From positions 248,001 through 312,000 of the forward strand of contig NZ_CP107913.1 in the NCBI RefSeq assembly GCF_036014115.1: a DNA stretch of 64,000 nucleotides, read 5' to 3'. Of this stretch, positions 27,188-36,700 are shown piece after piece. Both the position numbers and the translations under genes were made by a program. Numbering within the stretch: the stretch's first letter is position 1; each line of letters begins with the position of its first letter. This stretch comes from Streptomyces sp. NBC_00448. Its GTDB lineage: Bacteria > Actinomycetota > Actinomycetes > Streptomycetales > Streptomycetaceae. Below the pieces are notes generated by a model that ran no database searches, was not told the origin of the DNA, and saw nothing but the letters and a program-made list of their open reading frames with translations.

Positions 27188-27778
27188 GGTGGGACGTTCG
27201 TCAAGGACACGGCGAACAACCCCCAGTTCGGCGAGGGGCTGTACGACACCCCGTCGCCGCCGTGGGAGCCGCGATTCGACAACGGCTATCCGAACGTCTT
27301 CTGGGACCCCGAGCACCGCAGGTACCGCTGTTACTACCCGCTGTTCGTCGTGGACCCGTCCTCGTCGAGCACGCCCGTCGACCAGCGGGCCGGGAAGCCG
27401 TACTCGACCGCGGGCCGGGTCACCGGCTGCAGCTACGCCGAGTCGGCCGACGGCGTCCACCGGACCAATCCCGCCCTGGGCATCGTCGACTTCGACGGCG
27501 AGGACCTGCGCCTGCTCGCCGACATCGAGCACGGCGGCTCGATCTCCGTCGCGCTGACGGACCGGAACGGAACCGTGGTCCAGCCGGGCTTCGAGGCCGG
27601 CCGGAGCGTGCTCACCGAGGGGCCGGACGGCTGGCATCAGGTGAGTTGGCGCGGCGCCGACGTCGGCTCGTTGGACCCGGGCGCCTTCTTCGCCCTGCGC
27701 ATCACCATGGTGAAGACCCGGCTGTGGGCCCTCGGCGGGGACTTCTACGTCCGGCCGCTGAAGTACGCGAAGCCCTGA
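27188..27778 (+). pseudogene. Remnant of a GH32/GH43-like glycosidase
   Basis: About 196 codons resemble a five-bladed-propeller glycosidase: DTANNPQFGEGLYDTP, PRFDNGYPNVFWDPEHRRYR, CYYPLF, SYAESADGVHRTNPALGIVDF. It then jumps to what looks like the terminal beta-sandwich (GGSISVALTDRNGTVVQPGF, FFALRITMVKTRLWALGGDF). The N-terminal part is absent and the middle of the propeller seems deleted. The nearest ATG (27101) lies inside the opposite-strand fragment and adds only low-complexity sequence, so this is best read as a decayed gene. Confidence 0.55.
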
Positions 27779-28019
27779 CGCCCGTACGGTGTCCGCGCGA
27801 GCCGGTCGCGCGCGTGGACACCGCCACCGGCGGCGATCCGTTCGCCGGCCGCCAGGTGCGGCGGTGTCGGGCGGCAGACTCACCCTCGCGGCCTTGGCAT
27901 GATCAACAGCGTCTCGGCACCGCACATGACCACATCAAGGCCGCACCGCCGTCGCATCGACCGTCAGCAGCCAACGGGCACCCGCATGGCCTTCCAGGGA
28001 CGGAGGTCGAACAACAAGC
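27779..28019. other. Intergenic region after glycosidase remnant
   Basis: No gene is evident. The base composition falls towards 28000, ahead of the lower-GC beta/gamma-crystallin-like gene on the minus strand. No clear terminator hairpin was found. Confidence 0.35.
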
Positions 28020-28382
28020 TCAGAGAATCCTGATGGAGGTAATGTTGACCCCGCCCGGGTTGTTCGGCCAGGTGAAGACCGTGTTCTTGCCGATCGGCGT
28101 GGGAGGCTGCCACCGGCCGTCCCCGTACCACTGCACGAGGTTGTTGCCTGTCGAAATCCGGGTGACGAAGCTGGAGCCGGGGAAGTAGTCGATCTGTCCG
28201 GCGTTGGCGAAGCACGCTTCGCCACCGTCCCCCCAGCCGTGCCAGTCAACCGTCAGGTAGTCGCTCGGACCGCAGTTCACCGGGCTGATGGCGGACGCAC
28301 CCGTAGCACCGAAGGTGAGCGAAGCCCCAACGGCGAGCGCTGTCAACATTGGCAGTAACAGCCGTTTGGCGATCTTCTTCAC
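28020..28382 (-). CDS. Secreted beta/gamma-crystallin-like protein (killer-toxin-like), TTA codon
   Basis: A 120-residue precursor with a signal peptide (KKIAKRLLLPMLTALAVGAS, cleavage after ASA near residue 30). The mature part (NCGPSDYLTVDWHGWGDGG, CFANAGQIDY, WYGDGRWQPPTPIGKN, FTWPNNPGGVNITSIRI) has the two-motif look of beta/gamma-crystallin folds, including Streptomyces killer-toxin-like proteins. Two cysteines may form a disulfide. The role may be antimicrobial or cell-wall associated; this is inference. Codon 9 is TTA (28356-28358), implying bldA dependence, and A/T-ending codons are unusually common, a sign of transfer. GTG start with GAGGAG 7 bp upstream. Confidence 0.72.
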   Translation of the reverse strand: MKKIAKRLLLPMLTALAVGASLTFGATGASAISPVNCGPSDYLTVDWHGWGDGGEACFANAGQIDYFPGSSFVTRISTGNNLVQWYGDGRWQPPTPIGKNTVFTWPNNPGGVNITSIRIL

Positions 28383-28500
28383 GGAATATCTCCTCTGTTG
28401 CTCTGCGGAGGATGAGCGGCATCGCTCACTCGTCACCTGCGGTTGCCAGGCATCCGCAGGTGATTATTCATATCCGCACGGGCTCTGGCCATCCTGAGAA

Positions 28501-28546
28501 GGCAAGACTGCCCGTGTGCACAGGGCAGGACTGCCCGTTTGTACAG
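28501..28546. repeat. 23-bp tandem repeat upstream of the crystallin-like gene
   Basis: Two head-to-tail 23-bp units, 28501-28523 and 28524-28546, differ at four positions. Each contains an inverted repeat, perfect in the second (GGGCAGGACTGCCC), and ends in a TGTGCACAG or TGTACAG element. They lie about 120-165 bp upstream of the minus-strand start at 28382 and look like paired operator sites. Confidence 0.55.
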
Positions 28547-28637
28547 GGAATGGACCAACCCGACGTTCTCGCCCTGCCCGAAGAGCACAACGTCGGCTCG
28601 GGCCCAACGGCCCCGCTCCGCCTCGCACGCCCGGACC

Positions 28638-28896
28638 GGCCCTCGGCGGGCGACCGTCCCGCCGGAGGCCCCGCTCTCCCCGCACCGACCCGACACGCGA
28701 CGTGACCTCCACCGAAGCCGCCGGCGCACCCACCCGCGCCGCGCCCGCGACACGCCTGGGGAGGTGCGGGTGGCGGGAGCGGCGGGAGTGAAGAGTGCTC
28801 AGGGGTCATCGACACGCCCTCAGGGTCCGCGTTCGACTCATGCCTCGTGCAGATTGGCAACGCTGTCAGTCCGTGAGCCGTACGACTCCGCTGTCG
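28638..28896 (+). repeat. Promoter-block repeat, copy A (orphan)
   Basis: About 258 bp are repeated, imperfectly but clearly, at 33387-33643. The last ~90 bp are nearly identical and hold a -35-like TCGACA (28809-28814), an 18-bp spacer, TCGACT (28833-28838) and the operator-like TGGCAACGCTGTCA (28855-28868). Copy B drives the GH92 gene. Here no plus-strand gene follows: the next gene (28952-29878) is convergent. Both the -35 and the operator are further from consensus than in copy B. Confidence 0.72.
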
Positions 28897-28951
28897 GGCG
28901 GAAGGGGGCCGGCCCGGCCGTGTGCTCGTCCGCGGCCCGGACCGCGTCGGC

Positions 28952-29878
28952 TCAGCCCAGCGTGTCCATCAGGGTGGTGACATACGCGTCCAGCCGTTCC
29001 TCCACCGCTCGCGTCGTCAGCTCCGTCTGCCCCGCCTCCCGCCACGGCCGCGAGACCTGCCGCACCTCTTCCGACGCCGCCAACCCGTCCCGGACCAGCC
29101 AGTACAACCGCTCACTCGCAGCCGCGGCCAGCACACCACCCGCCTCCTCGTACGCCGCAGCGAACCTCAGCCCCCACGCCGGACCGTGCAATAGCGCGAG
29201 ATTGGTACAGCAATGCGCGACATCGAGGTCCGCCGGACCCCAGCAGGCCCCGGCCCAATCGACGACACCGGCGATCCGAACCCCTGCCGGGCTTGACACC
29301 GGCGCGTCGAACAGCACGTTGCCGGGCTGGAAGTCCCGGTGCAGGAACCGCCCTTCATAGCGCGGAGCCGGCCCGCGGATCACGTCGACCGCCGCAGCCC
29401 ACACCGCCGCTTCGGCTCCCTCCGGAACCACGACCGTATCGGCGGTCGTCAACGCCACATACCCCCGCACCCGCTCGACCGGGCGTACCGCATGGATCGC
29501 CACGAGTTGACGGGCCAGCAGAGAAACGCGCCGCTCCACTCCCTCGTCATCCAGGACCGTCCGGCCCGGCAGACACGTCATGAGGAGCGACGGAAACTCG
29601 CAGTACGCGGCAGTCGCATCGACCGCGACCAGCCCGGGCGCCGGCACACCGGTCCCCACGAGCAGGGTCAACGCGACGGACTCCCGGTCCAACCAGTCCT
29701 CCGCGTCCTCCACGTCCACGAAGGTCCGCAGCACCAGGTCACGGCTACGCCCGTCCCGCGCGCCGACAGTCAACTTCCGCACCTCGGCGGTGATACCGCC
29801 GTGCAACACCTCGCTCCCGACGATCCGCTCGCCGACCTCCAAGTGCCGGCTGACCCAAGCCAGCGTCAACGGTCGCAT
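28952..29878 (-). CDS. Aminoglycoside-phosphotransferase-like kinase
   Basis: An APH/ChoK-fold kinase of 308 residues from the chosen start. The catalytic loop is FLHRDFQPGNVLF and the metal-binding DWAGACWGPADLDVAHC follows, both intact. Proteins of this kind phosphorylate antibiotics, sugars or other small alcohols in the cytoplasm, and the substrate is unknown here. ATG 29878 has GGAG 7 bp upstream; ATG 29920 adds 14 residues and would overlap the USP gene stop, which would favour coupling, so the start remains open. The neighbouring universal stress protein gene is immediately upstream on the same strand. Confidence 0.8.
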   Translation of the reverse strand: MRPLTLAWVSRHLEVGERIVGSEVLHGGITAEVRKLTVGARDGRSRDLVLRTFVDVEDAEDWLDRESVALTLLVGTGVPAPGLVAVDATAAYCEFPSLLMTCLPGRTVLDDEGVERRVSLLARQLVAIHAVRPVERVRGYVALTTADTVVVPEGAEAAVWAAAVDVIRGPAPRYEGRFLHRDFQPGNVLFDAPVSSPAGVRIAGVVDWAGACWGPADLDVAHCCTNLALLHGPAWGLRFAAAYEEAGGVLAAAASERLYWLVRDGLAASEEVRQVSRPWREAGQTELTTRAVEERLDAYVTTLMDTLG

Positions 29879-29909
29879 CGGTTGCTCCGCGGAACGGGCG
29901 CGATGTCGC

Positions 29910-30479
29910 TCAACTCCCATGCCGCCGCCTGGAACCGTCCGACCTGCCGTGCCCCCCGGCGGACAGTAACCGGGTCAGTTCCCGATCCGCGGATGTGGAC
30001 TGGTGCTCAAGCCCCACTGCCAGACGCAGCCGCCGCAGCGTGGTGTGTTCCCGGTCGGCCACCGGTACCGCGACTACGGGGACCCGGCACTTGCGCAGCA
30101 ATCTGCGGACCATGCGGCGCGCCAGTACTCCCCGCCACGACGGCGGGTGAGCGACCATGATGAGGTCGGCCCGCACCTCCCGGGCGATACGGGCCAGGCC
30201 GGCGGCAGGATCGCCGTGCAGCTGGCGCAGCCGTAACTCCGAAAGGGGTCCGGCCAGTTCCCGGACCTGCGCGGCAACCCGTGCGTGGGCCGCCTCGTGG
30301 GCGCCCGGTTCCTGATACGGAATGAATCCGGGCGTGCCCACCAGCACGAACTCCCGTCTGATGTGCACCGGCAGCACCATCCCCTCGTATCGGCAGGCCA
30401 TCGCCGCCGCCATCCGCAGCACCGGCCGGCAGCGCGGGTCGTCCGACACCATCACCACGATCAGCGGTTGCTCCTGCAC
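29910..30479 (-). CDS. Universal stress protein (UspA-like), TTA codon
   Basis: A 189-residue USP-fold protein: LIVVMVSDDPRCRPVLRMAA at the start, ELRLRQLHGDPAAGLARIAR in the middle, and ADLIMVAHPPSWRGVLARRM leading to the nucleotide-binding-loop region and CRVPVVAVP. The usual G-2x-G-9x-G(S/T) ATP motif is not clean, so ATP binding is doubtful. Codon 82 is TTA (30234-30236), so bldA-dependent expression is expected. The GTG start excludes an arginine-rich upstream extension. It precedes the kinase gene and probably shares its transcript. Confidence 0.75.
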   Translation of the reverse strand: MQEQPLIVVMVSDDPRCRPVLRMAAAMACRYEGMVLPVHIRREFVLVGTPGFIPYQEPGAHEAAHARVAAQVRELAGPLSELRLRQLHGDPAAGLARIAREVRADLIMVAHPPSWRGVLARRMVRRLLRKCRVPVVAVPVADREHTTLRRLRLAVGLEHQSTSADRELTRLLSAGGHGRSDGSRRRHGS

Positions 30480-30661
30480 GGCCCGCTCCCTTCGTTTCGG
30501 CTTGCGCCTGCTGCGTGGTCGTCGAAGACGGCGACCGTGCGCCCAACGCTCACAAGCACGTTGCCCGCACGGTCGCCGAGGTACGCCGGTCACCGACCCC
30601 AGTCCTTCTCGTCGAAGCTCTTCACGTCCAGACGTCGAGGGCTGCTCCAGCGCCGCTCGGG

Positions 30662-31468
30662 TCAGGGCTGCGCTGCCTCAGCGAGTTGGCGCGCGTGGGA
30701 CCGGGTTTCGTCGTTCATCGGGAAGAAGCACTCGATGCGCAACTCCTGCAGCGTCACGTCCTGCGGTGTCCCGAGCGTCGTCACGGTGGAGAAGAAGTCG
30801 AACCGCCGGCCACCGCGCGCGTACCGGATCGGCACGATCGGCAGCACCGGCGTGGCCGCGTCGAGCGACCGCAGGGAGGCCGGCACCCCGGGGTAGTCCA
30901 GCACCTCGTCGAGAATCCGCTGGGCACGCTCGTCGGTGACACCCCCGATCGCCTCCCGGCGCGCGCGCCGGACCAGCGCCTCGGCGACGTCCGGCCAGTT
31001 CGTCACGTGCCGGCGGACGCCGTCGGGGTGGAACATCCGGCGCAGCACGTTCGCCGGTCCGGGACCTGTCTTCGCCTGCCCGTCCTGGAGGAAAGCGAAG
31101 AAGCGGCGAGCGGCGGCGTTCGTGTGCCGGATGTTCCAGCTCCGGTCCATCACCAGAGCCGGGAAGGGCTCCTGCTGCGTCAGGATGGTGTCGAGCGCGT
31201 CTCGGACGGCGGCGAGCGACGGCGCGTCCAGTTCGGACTCCGGGTACTCGGGCGCGAACCCGGCCTTGAGCAGCAGGGTGTTGCGTTCGCGCAAGGGTAC
31301 GTCGAGCACCTCGGCGAGCTTCAGGACCATGGCCCGGCTGGGGTTCGCACGGCCGGTCTCGAGGAAACACAGATGGCGGACCGACACCGCGGCCTCGGCG
31401 GCCAGGGCCAGCTGGCTCAACCGCCGGGCGCTCCTCCAGTGTTTCAGCAGGTGACCGACGTCAGACAC
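30662..31468 (-). CDS. XRE-family regulator with MmyB-like ligand domain
   Basis: A 268-residue regulator. Residues 1-75 are a helix-turn-helix (ARRLSQLALAAEAAVSVRHL, CFLETGRANPSR); the rest is the MmyB-like LBD with the PAS-type fold (FPALVMDRSWNIRHTNAAA). In Streptomyces such regulators usually control a neighbouring oxidoreductase or CMD gene and may sense a fatty acid or small lipid. The GTG start overlaps the stop of the upstream CMD-family gene by eight bases, so the pair forms one operon with the regulator second. Confidence 0.85.
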   Translation of the reverse strand: MSDVGHLLKHWRSARRLSQLALAAEAAVSVRHLCFLETGRANPSRAMVLKLAEVLDVPLRERNTLLLKAGFAPEYPESELDAPSLAAVRDALDTILTQQEPFPALVMDRSWNIRHTNAAARRFFAFLQDGQAKTGPGPANVLRRMFHPDGVRRHVTNWPDVAEALVRRARREAIGGVTDERAQRILDEVLDYPGVPASLRSLDAATPVLPIVPIRYARGGRRFDFFSTVTTLGTPQDVTLQELRIECFFPMNDETRSHARQLAEAAQP

Positions 31469-32030
31469 CGCTCGAGTATCCCGCAGTCCACGCGTGCGGC
31501 TGCACCGCCACCTCCAGCGGTGGCCGGGCCACGTTCGCGGTGTAGTTCGTCATCGTGGAGATCGCCACCCCGGTGATCACTTCGAACAGTTGCCCCTCGG
31601 TGAAGCCGGCCACCGTGAACGCCGCCACGTCCGCCTCGTCGAGCCGGCCCCGCTTGTCGATGAACGCGCGAGTGAGCGCCGACAGCGCCGCCATCCGCGG
31701 GTCGGTGGGCAGATCGCCGCGGCGCAGGGCCTCGACCACCGCCGGTTCGACCCCGTCCGCGAGCGCCTCCAGCGTGTGGAACGCGACCGCCCATTCGCTG
31801 CCGTTGGCGACCGCGTTGGACAGCAGCAGGACCTGCCGTTCGTCCGGGCCGAACGTTCCGCCGCCCCGGAAGTGCCCGAACGCGGAGAAGAAGGTGTTCA
31901 ACAACGCCGGCGAGTTCGCCATGAGCCCGGCCGCGGCCGGCACGAACCCGAATGCCCCCTGCAAGACCGTCAGCGGCTCCTTCGCGGCTTCGGACGCGGT
32001 GTCGGCGGTATGGATCTGGTAACTGGTCAT
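31461..32030 (-). CDS. Carboxymuconolactone decarboxylase / AhpD-like protein without cysteines
   Basis: A 189-residue all-alpha protein of the CMD/AhpD superfamily (GFVPAAAGLMANSPALLNTF, FGPDERQVLLLSNAVANG). At the place where AhpD has its CxxC pair the sequence reads NGSEWAVAFHTLEA, so both catalytic cysteines are missing and peroxidase activity is unlikely; the conserved His is kept. The function may be non-redox. ATG follows a short leader; the stop overlaps the XRE start. It is first in the operon. Confidence 0.78.
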   Translation of the reverse strand: MTSYQIHTADTASEAAKEPLTVLQGAFGFVPAAAGLMANSPALLNTFFSAFGHFRGGGTFGPDERQVLLLSNAVANGSEWAVAFHTLEALADGVEPAVVEALRRGDLPTDPRMAALSALTRAFIDKRGRLDEADVAAFTVAGFTEGQLFEVITGVAISTMTNYTANVARPPLEVAVQPHAWTAGYSSGV

Positions 32031-32326
32031 GACTCGGAGTCTGCGGCAGCCACGACGTCGAACCAATTCCCTCGGAGGTAAATGCGCGCGAGACCGCTGG
32101 CACGCGGTCACCGCAGCAGTTCGACGAGGCCGGCAGCTGATCCCGCGTTGTGCTCCGCGTCGAACGGGGGCTCACCCACTGGGGACCCGGCTGCGCCTCA
32201 CCCGCCGCAGGGCCCAGCCTGCCCCGCCCGCCGCGACGTCGCCCCGTACTACCTGGCGAGCCGCCCGATCTTCCAGTCCCCGGTCATCGGCTCCCGGCGG
32301 CCGACCGCTCCCGAACGCCTCGTAGT
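32031..32326. other. Intergenic region between CMD gene and methyltransferase gene
   Basis: About 296 bp without a convincing gene. It includes the upstream region of the CMD/XRE operon and the sequence downstream of the methyltransferase gene. AATTCCCTCGGAGGTAAAT near 32070 is a low-GC patch that may belong to a promoter. Confidence 0.35.
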
Positions 32327-33142
32327 TCAAAGGGCGCGGGCGAGGAAGACGTCGGTGACCTGGAGTACGTCGATTCCGCCGCCGTGGGCGTCGAGCAGGC
32401 GTCCGGCCTCGGCGAGTGCCTGCCGGCGATGGTCGTGGGGCAGGATGCGATAGGCGGACAGCGAGGCGAGGTGGCCGAGGTAGCGGTCGGTGTCGTACCG
32501 CAAATCCTGCCGGAATCGGACCGATCGCAGGTCGGTGAAGCGGCCGTCCCGGCGGCATTCGGTATCCGGCCAGGCCTGGTCCCAGTTCCCGGGCTCGTCG
32601 CCGGAGAGGTCGGAAGCCAGGAAGCGGTGCGGTGAACCGGTGATGCCGTGACGGTCCCCGATGCCGGCGAGTTCGGCACGCAGTCCGGGGTCGTGTATCC
32701 CGTGAGGGTTTCTGATCAGCGCCACGGAACCGCCGGGGGCGAGCGCGGCGTGGACCAGGTCCCAGCGCCGGTCTCGGTCCAGAAAGTTCCAGGCGGAGGC
32801 GGCGAACAGCAACCCGTAGTGTCGCCCGCCCGGTTGCCACCGCTCGAAGTCGCCGACCTCGACCCGGACGTTCGGACAGCCGGCGGTGTTGCGTCGCAGG
32901 ACCTCGGCCATGCGGGCGTCGGGCTCGACGCACACCAGCGGAATCCCCAGCGCGGCGAACGGCACGGTGGCCTTCCCGGTACCCGCTCCGACCTCCACAG
33001 CCGCACGGTCCCCGAGAGCCGCGTACGCCAGTACCTCCGTGACCATCGCGGGCGAGTAGCCGGGGCGGGCGGCATCGTAGAGCTCGGCCACCTCACCGAA
33101 GACCTTGCTCCGCGCAGCGTTGACGTGTCCCTCTGAGCCCAT
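32327..33142 (-). CDS. Class I SAM-dependent methyltransferase
   Basis: A 271-residue methyltransferase with the motif I AVEVGAGTGKATVPFA, an acidic residue after strand 2 (LVCVEPDARM) and a motif II/III region LLFAASAWNFLD. It resembles UbiE/Methyltransf_11-type enzymes that act on small molecules; the substrate is unknown. GAGGGA precedes the ATG. It is transcribed alone towards the CMD operon and divergent from the GH92 promoter block. Confidence 0.85.
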   Translation of the reverse strand: MGSEGHVNAARSKVFGEVAELYDAARPGYSPAMVTEVLAYAALGDRAAVEVGAGTGKATVPFAALGIPLVCVEPDARMAEVLRRNTAGCPNVRVEVGDFERWQPGGRHYGLLFAASAWNFLDRDRRWDLVHAALAPGGSVALIRNPHGIHDPGLRAELAGIGDRHGITGSPHRFLASDLSGDEPGNWDQAWPDTECRRDGRFTDLRSVRFRQDLRYDTDRYLGHLASLSAYRILPHDHRRQALAEAGRLLDAHGGGIDVLQVTDVFLARAL

Positions 33143-33386
33143 GAGCGTCCCTCGGCTTCTTGATCGGCAGGCGGGAAGCCTACCGACCGGAACACTTCAC
33201 AATCCACCGCTTTGGGAGCCGCCCCTTCCTCGATGACCACAGGGATGGAGCAGCAGGCGGTCGCCCCGCGATCCGCACAGCTCTCGTCCCACCGCGTCGG
33301 TTCGTCGGGCCCGGCGCCGGTCGGCTCGGCCACACCGCAGCGGGTCGCGGGTGGACCCCGCGCCACGACGGTCCTGCCGCGCGGTC

Positions 33387-33643
33387 GGCCCCTCGGCGGG
33401 CGGTGCCCCACCGGAGGTCCCGCTCCCCCGCGCCGACGCGACACGCGAGGTGACCTCCGCCGAAACCGTCGGCGGACCCTCCGGCGGGCGGTCGCGACAC
33501 GCCTGGGGAGGTGCGCGGGGTGGGAGCGACGGGAGTGAAGACTCCTCCTGGGTCATTGACAGGCCCTCAGGGTCCGCGCTCTACTCATGCCTCGTGCAGA
33601 TTGGCAACGTTGTCAGTCCGTGAGCCGTACGACGCCGCTGTCG
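33387..33643 (+). repeat. Promoter-block repeat, copy B (upstream of GH92 gene)
   Basis: This ~257-bp block matches 28638-28896 over its whole length, most closely in the last 90 bp. It carries the promoter and LacI-type operator of the GH92 gene. The conserved 5' part, upstream of the promoter, has no evident gene. Confidence 0.72.
33556..33615 (+). promoter_or_regulatory. GH92 promoter with LacI-type operator
   Basis: A consensus -35 TTGACA (33556-33561), an 18-bp spacer and TCTACT (33580-33585) form a plausible vegetative promoter. Directly downstream lies TGGCAACGTTGTCA (33602-33615), palindromic but for one base pair and with the central CG that LacI/GalR-family repressors require. The arrangement suggests repression by a LacI-type regulator that is not encoded in this window. 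Confidence 0.65.
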
Positions 33644-33705
33644 ATCGAGGACGCCACCCGTCCCTGGCACACCCATGTGTGACGCACGAATCGCGGAGGC
33701 AACCG

Positions 33706-36700
33706 ATGGTCAGACAACGGCGCCCCGACCGGGCCCGTTTCAGCAGCAGATTCCGTCAACGCCTCGCCGTGGTGTCCCTGTTGGGCATCGCAGCGCTCCC
33801 GATCCAGTCCCTCACCGGCGCCGACGCGGCGTCGGGGCCGCAACTCGTCGCGGACCCGGCCGCGTTGATCAATCCGCTGATCGGCACCTCGGGCGCCGTC
33901 AACACCTTCCCCGGGCCCGACATGCCGTTCGGCATGATGCAGTGGGGGCCGGACACCACCCCTGACCGGACGCAGGGCGGCGGCTACGAGTACAAGGACA
34001 GCAAGATCTCGGGCTACAGCCTGACGCACATCTCCGGGCCCGGCTGCGACGTCGCCGGCGACGTGCCGATCCTGCCGGTCACCGGCGCGCTGTCGGGGAA
34101 CCTCTCGAACCTGTCCTCGCAGTTCAGCCACGACGACGAGCAGACCGGCGTGGGCTACTACGGCGTCACCGACTCCGCCGGGGTCAAGACCGAGCTGACC
34201 GACACCACGCGCGCGGGCCTGGGCCGGTTCACCTTCCCGGCCGGCACGCAGTCGAACCTGCTGCTCAAGCTGAGCAGCGGCGCCTCGCAGGTGGACGGCA
34301 CCCGGGTGCAGGTGGTCGGCGACCGCGAGGTGAGCGGGTCGGTGGACAGCGGGCACTTCTGCGGCGCGGCCAACCGCTACACGCTGCACTTCGACATCAA
34401 GTTCGACCAGCCCTTCACCGCGAGCGGAACCTGGGTCGGCAGCACCATCAACCCCGACGCCACCAAGCTCAGCGAGGGCCGGCCGCAGCAGAAGCTCGCC
34501 ACGCACTCCAACACCCCGCTGCACGAGCAGCACTTCACGGTGCCGGGCAGCGCATCGCCGAAGATCCACCCCAGCGGCGGCGCCTCGCCCTCCGCGAGCC
34601 CGGACAACTCCACCGCGAGCCCGAAGAGTTCGTCCGCGGCCACGTCCGCGACGGCGGGCCCGCCGGTGACCGGCGCCAACGGCATGTACCTCACGTTCGA
34701 CACGGCGAAGAAGGCCGCCGTGACGGCGGCCGTCGGCATCTCGTACACCAGCGACGGCAACGCGAAGTCCAACCTGTCGACCGAGGTCAAGGGCTGGAAC
34801 TTCGACGCCATGCGCAAGGCCAACCACACCGCGTGGAACGACGTGCTGGACAAGGTGCGGATCGGCGGTGGCAGCCACGACCAGCAGGTGCAGTTCTACA
34901 CCGCGCTCTACCACGCGCTGCTGCACCCGAACGTGTTCTCGGACGACAACGGCCAGTACATGGGCATGGACGACCAGGTCCACAAACTGACCAAGGGTCA
35001 GAAGGCCCAGTACGCCAACTACTCGGGCTGGGACACCTATCGCTCCCAGACGCAGCTGATCTCGATGGTCGCGCCGAAGCAGACCGGTGACATCGTCACC
35101 TCGATGCTCAACGGCTACGACCAGACCGGCCTGCTGCCCAAGTGGGCGTCGAACAACGGCGAGAGCTACGTCATGGTCGGCGACCCGGCCACCTCGATCA
35201 TCTCCGACGCCTACGCGTTCGGGGTGCGCAACTTCGACACCGCGCACGCCCTGTCGGCGATGGAGCACGAGGCGACCGCGCCGAACCAGGACCGCCCGGG
35301 CGAGGCGGTGCGCGACGCGAAGGGCTACCTGCCGCTGGACGGCACGTACTCCTGCTGCAACTTCTACGGCCCGGTCTCGACCCAACTGGAGTACGACAGC
35401 GCGGACTACGCGCTGGCGTCCTTCGCGAAGTCGCTGGGCAAGACCGCGGACTACAAGAAGTTCGCGACCCGCGCGCAGGACTGGATGAACGTCTTCAACC
35501 CGCAGACGGGCTACATGCAGGCGAAGAACTCCGACGGGCAGTTCGCCGGCGGCTTCACGCCGGGCACCTCGAACGGCTTCGTGGAGGGCACTTCGGCGCA
35601 GTACACCCCGATGGTGCCGTTCGACCTCCAGCAGTTGATCACCGCCCGCGGTGGCACGGCGGCCTACGGGTCGTACCTGGACAGCCTGTTGAGCGACATC
35701 GCCGATCCGTCGGGCACCAACGCCGACCTGAGCAACGAGCCGAGCCTGGAGATCCCCTGGGAGTACAACTACCTGGGACAGCCGTGGAAGACCCAGGCGG
35801 CGGTGCGCGAGGCGCAGCAGGACCTGTACTTCAACGCTCCGGTCGGGTCGTTCGGCAACGACGACCTGGGCGCGATGAGTTCGTGGTACGTCTGGTCGTC
35901 GCTGGGGATGTACCCGGAGACGCCAGGCACCGACACGCTGGTGCTGGGCAGTCCGGTCTTCCCGGTCGCGAAGGTCACCCTCGGCAACGGCAAGCAGGTC
36001 GCGATCAACGCCCCGCAGGCCGCGACGAACGCGCCGTACGTCCAGTCGCTGGACGTCAAGGGCAAGGCGTGGAACGACTCCTGGCTGACCTTCGGCCAGT
36101 TCGAGAAGGCGGGCACGCTCGACTACAGCCTCAACACGGTGCCGAACACGTCGTGGGCTTCGGCGGCCGACGCGGTTCCGCCGTCCGACGCCACCGGCGG
36201 CGGGCGGGTGCTGGCGGCGACCGGCCCGAGCAGCGACGGGCTGATCGTCGCGCCCGGGGGCTCAGGGGAGGCCACCTTGCGGCTGACCAACCTCGGCAGC
36301 AAGGCGGTCACCGCCGACTGGGCGGCCACCGCGCCGTCGGGAGTGACGCTCGGCACCTCCTCGGGCTCGCTGACGGTGCCGCCGTCGGGCAGCGCCGAGG
36401 CGAAGGTGCAGGTGACCGCGGGTGACACCGAAGGCGCGTACGCGGTGGCCTTCGCGGTGACCGACCACAGCGGCGGCGCGGCGCTGGCGAGCGCGACCCT
36501 GGGGGTGGCGGTCGCCAAGCCCGGCGAGCTGTGGCCGTACGAGACGAACGAGGGCATCTACCCGGACGCCACGCACTTCTCCGGCGGGTTCGACGACGGC
36601 GGCTGGGCGTACTCGCAGAACGCGCTGGCCGCCGCCGGGGCGACCGGCGGCGCGAAGGTCAGCGCCGACGGCCTCGACTACACCTGGCCCGCGATCGCCT

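Noticed and set aside
28547..28637. Short open frames around copy A of the repeat
   Set aside because: Start positions, lengths and composition are not conserved between the two copies, and no ribosome binding sites are present.
33511..33705. N-terminal extension of the GH92 protein through the promoter block
   Set aside because: It would translate across the promoter and operator. The same peptide-like frame in copy A ends in noise, so it reflects repeated DNA and not protein.
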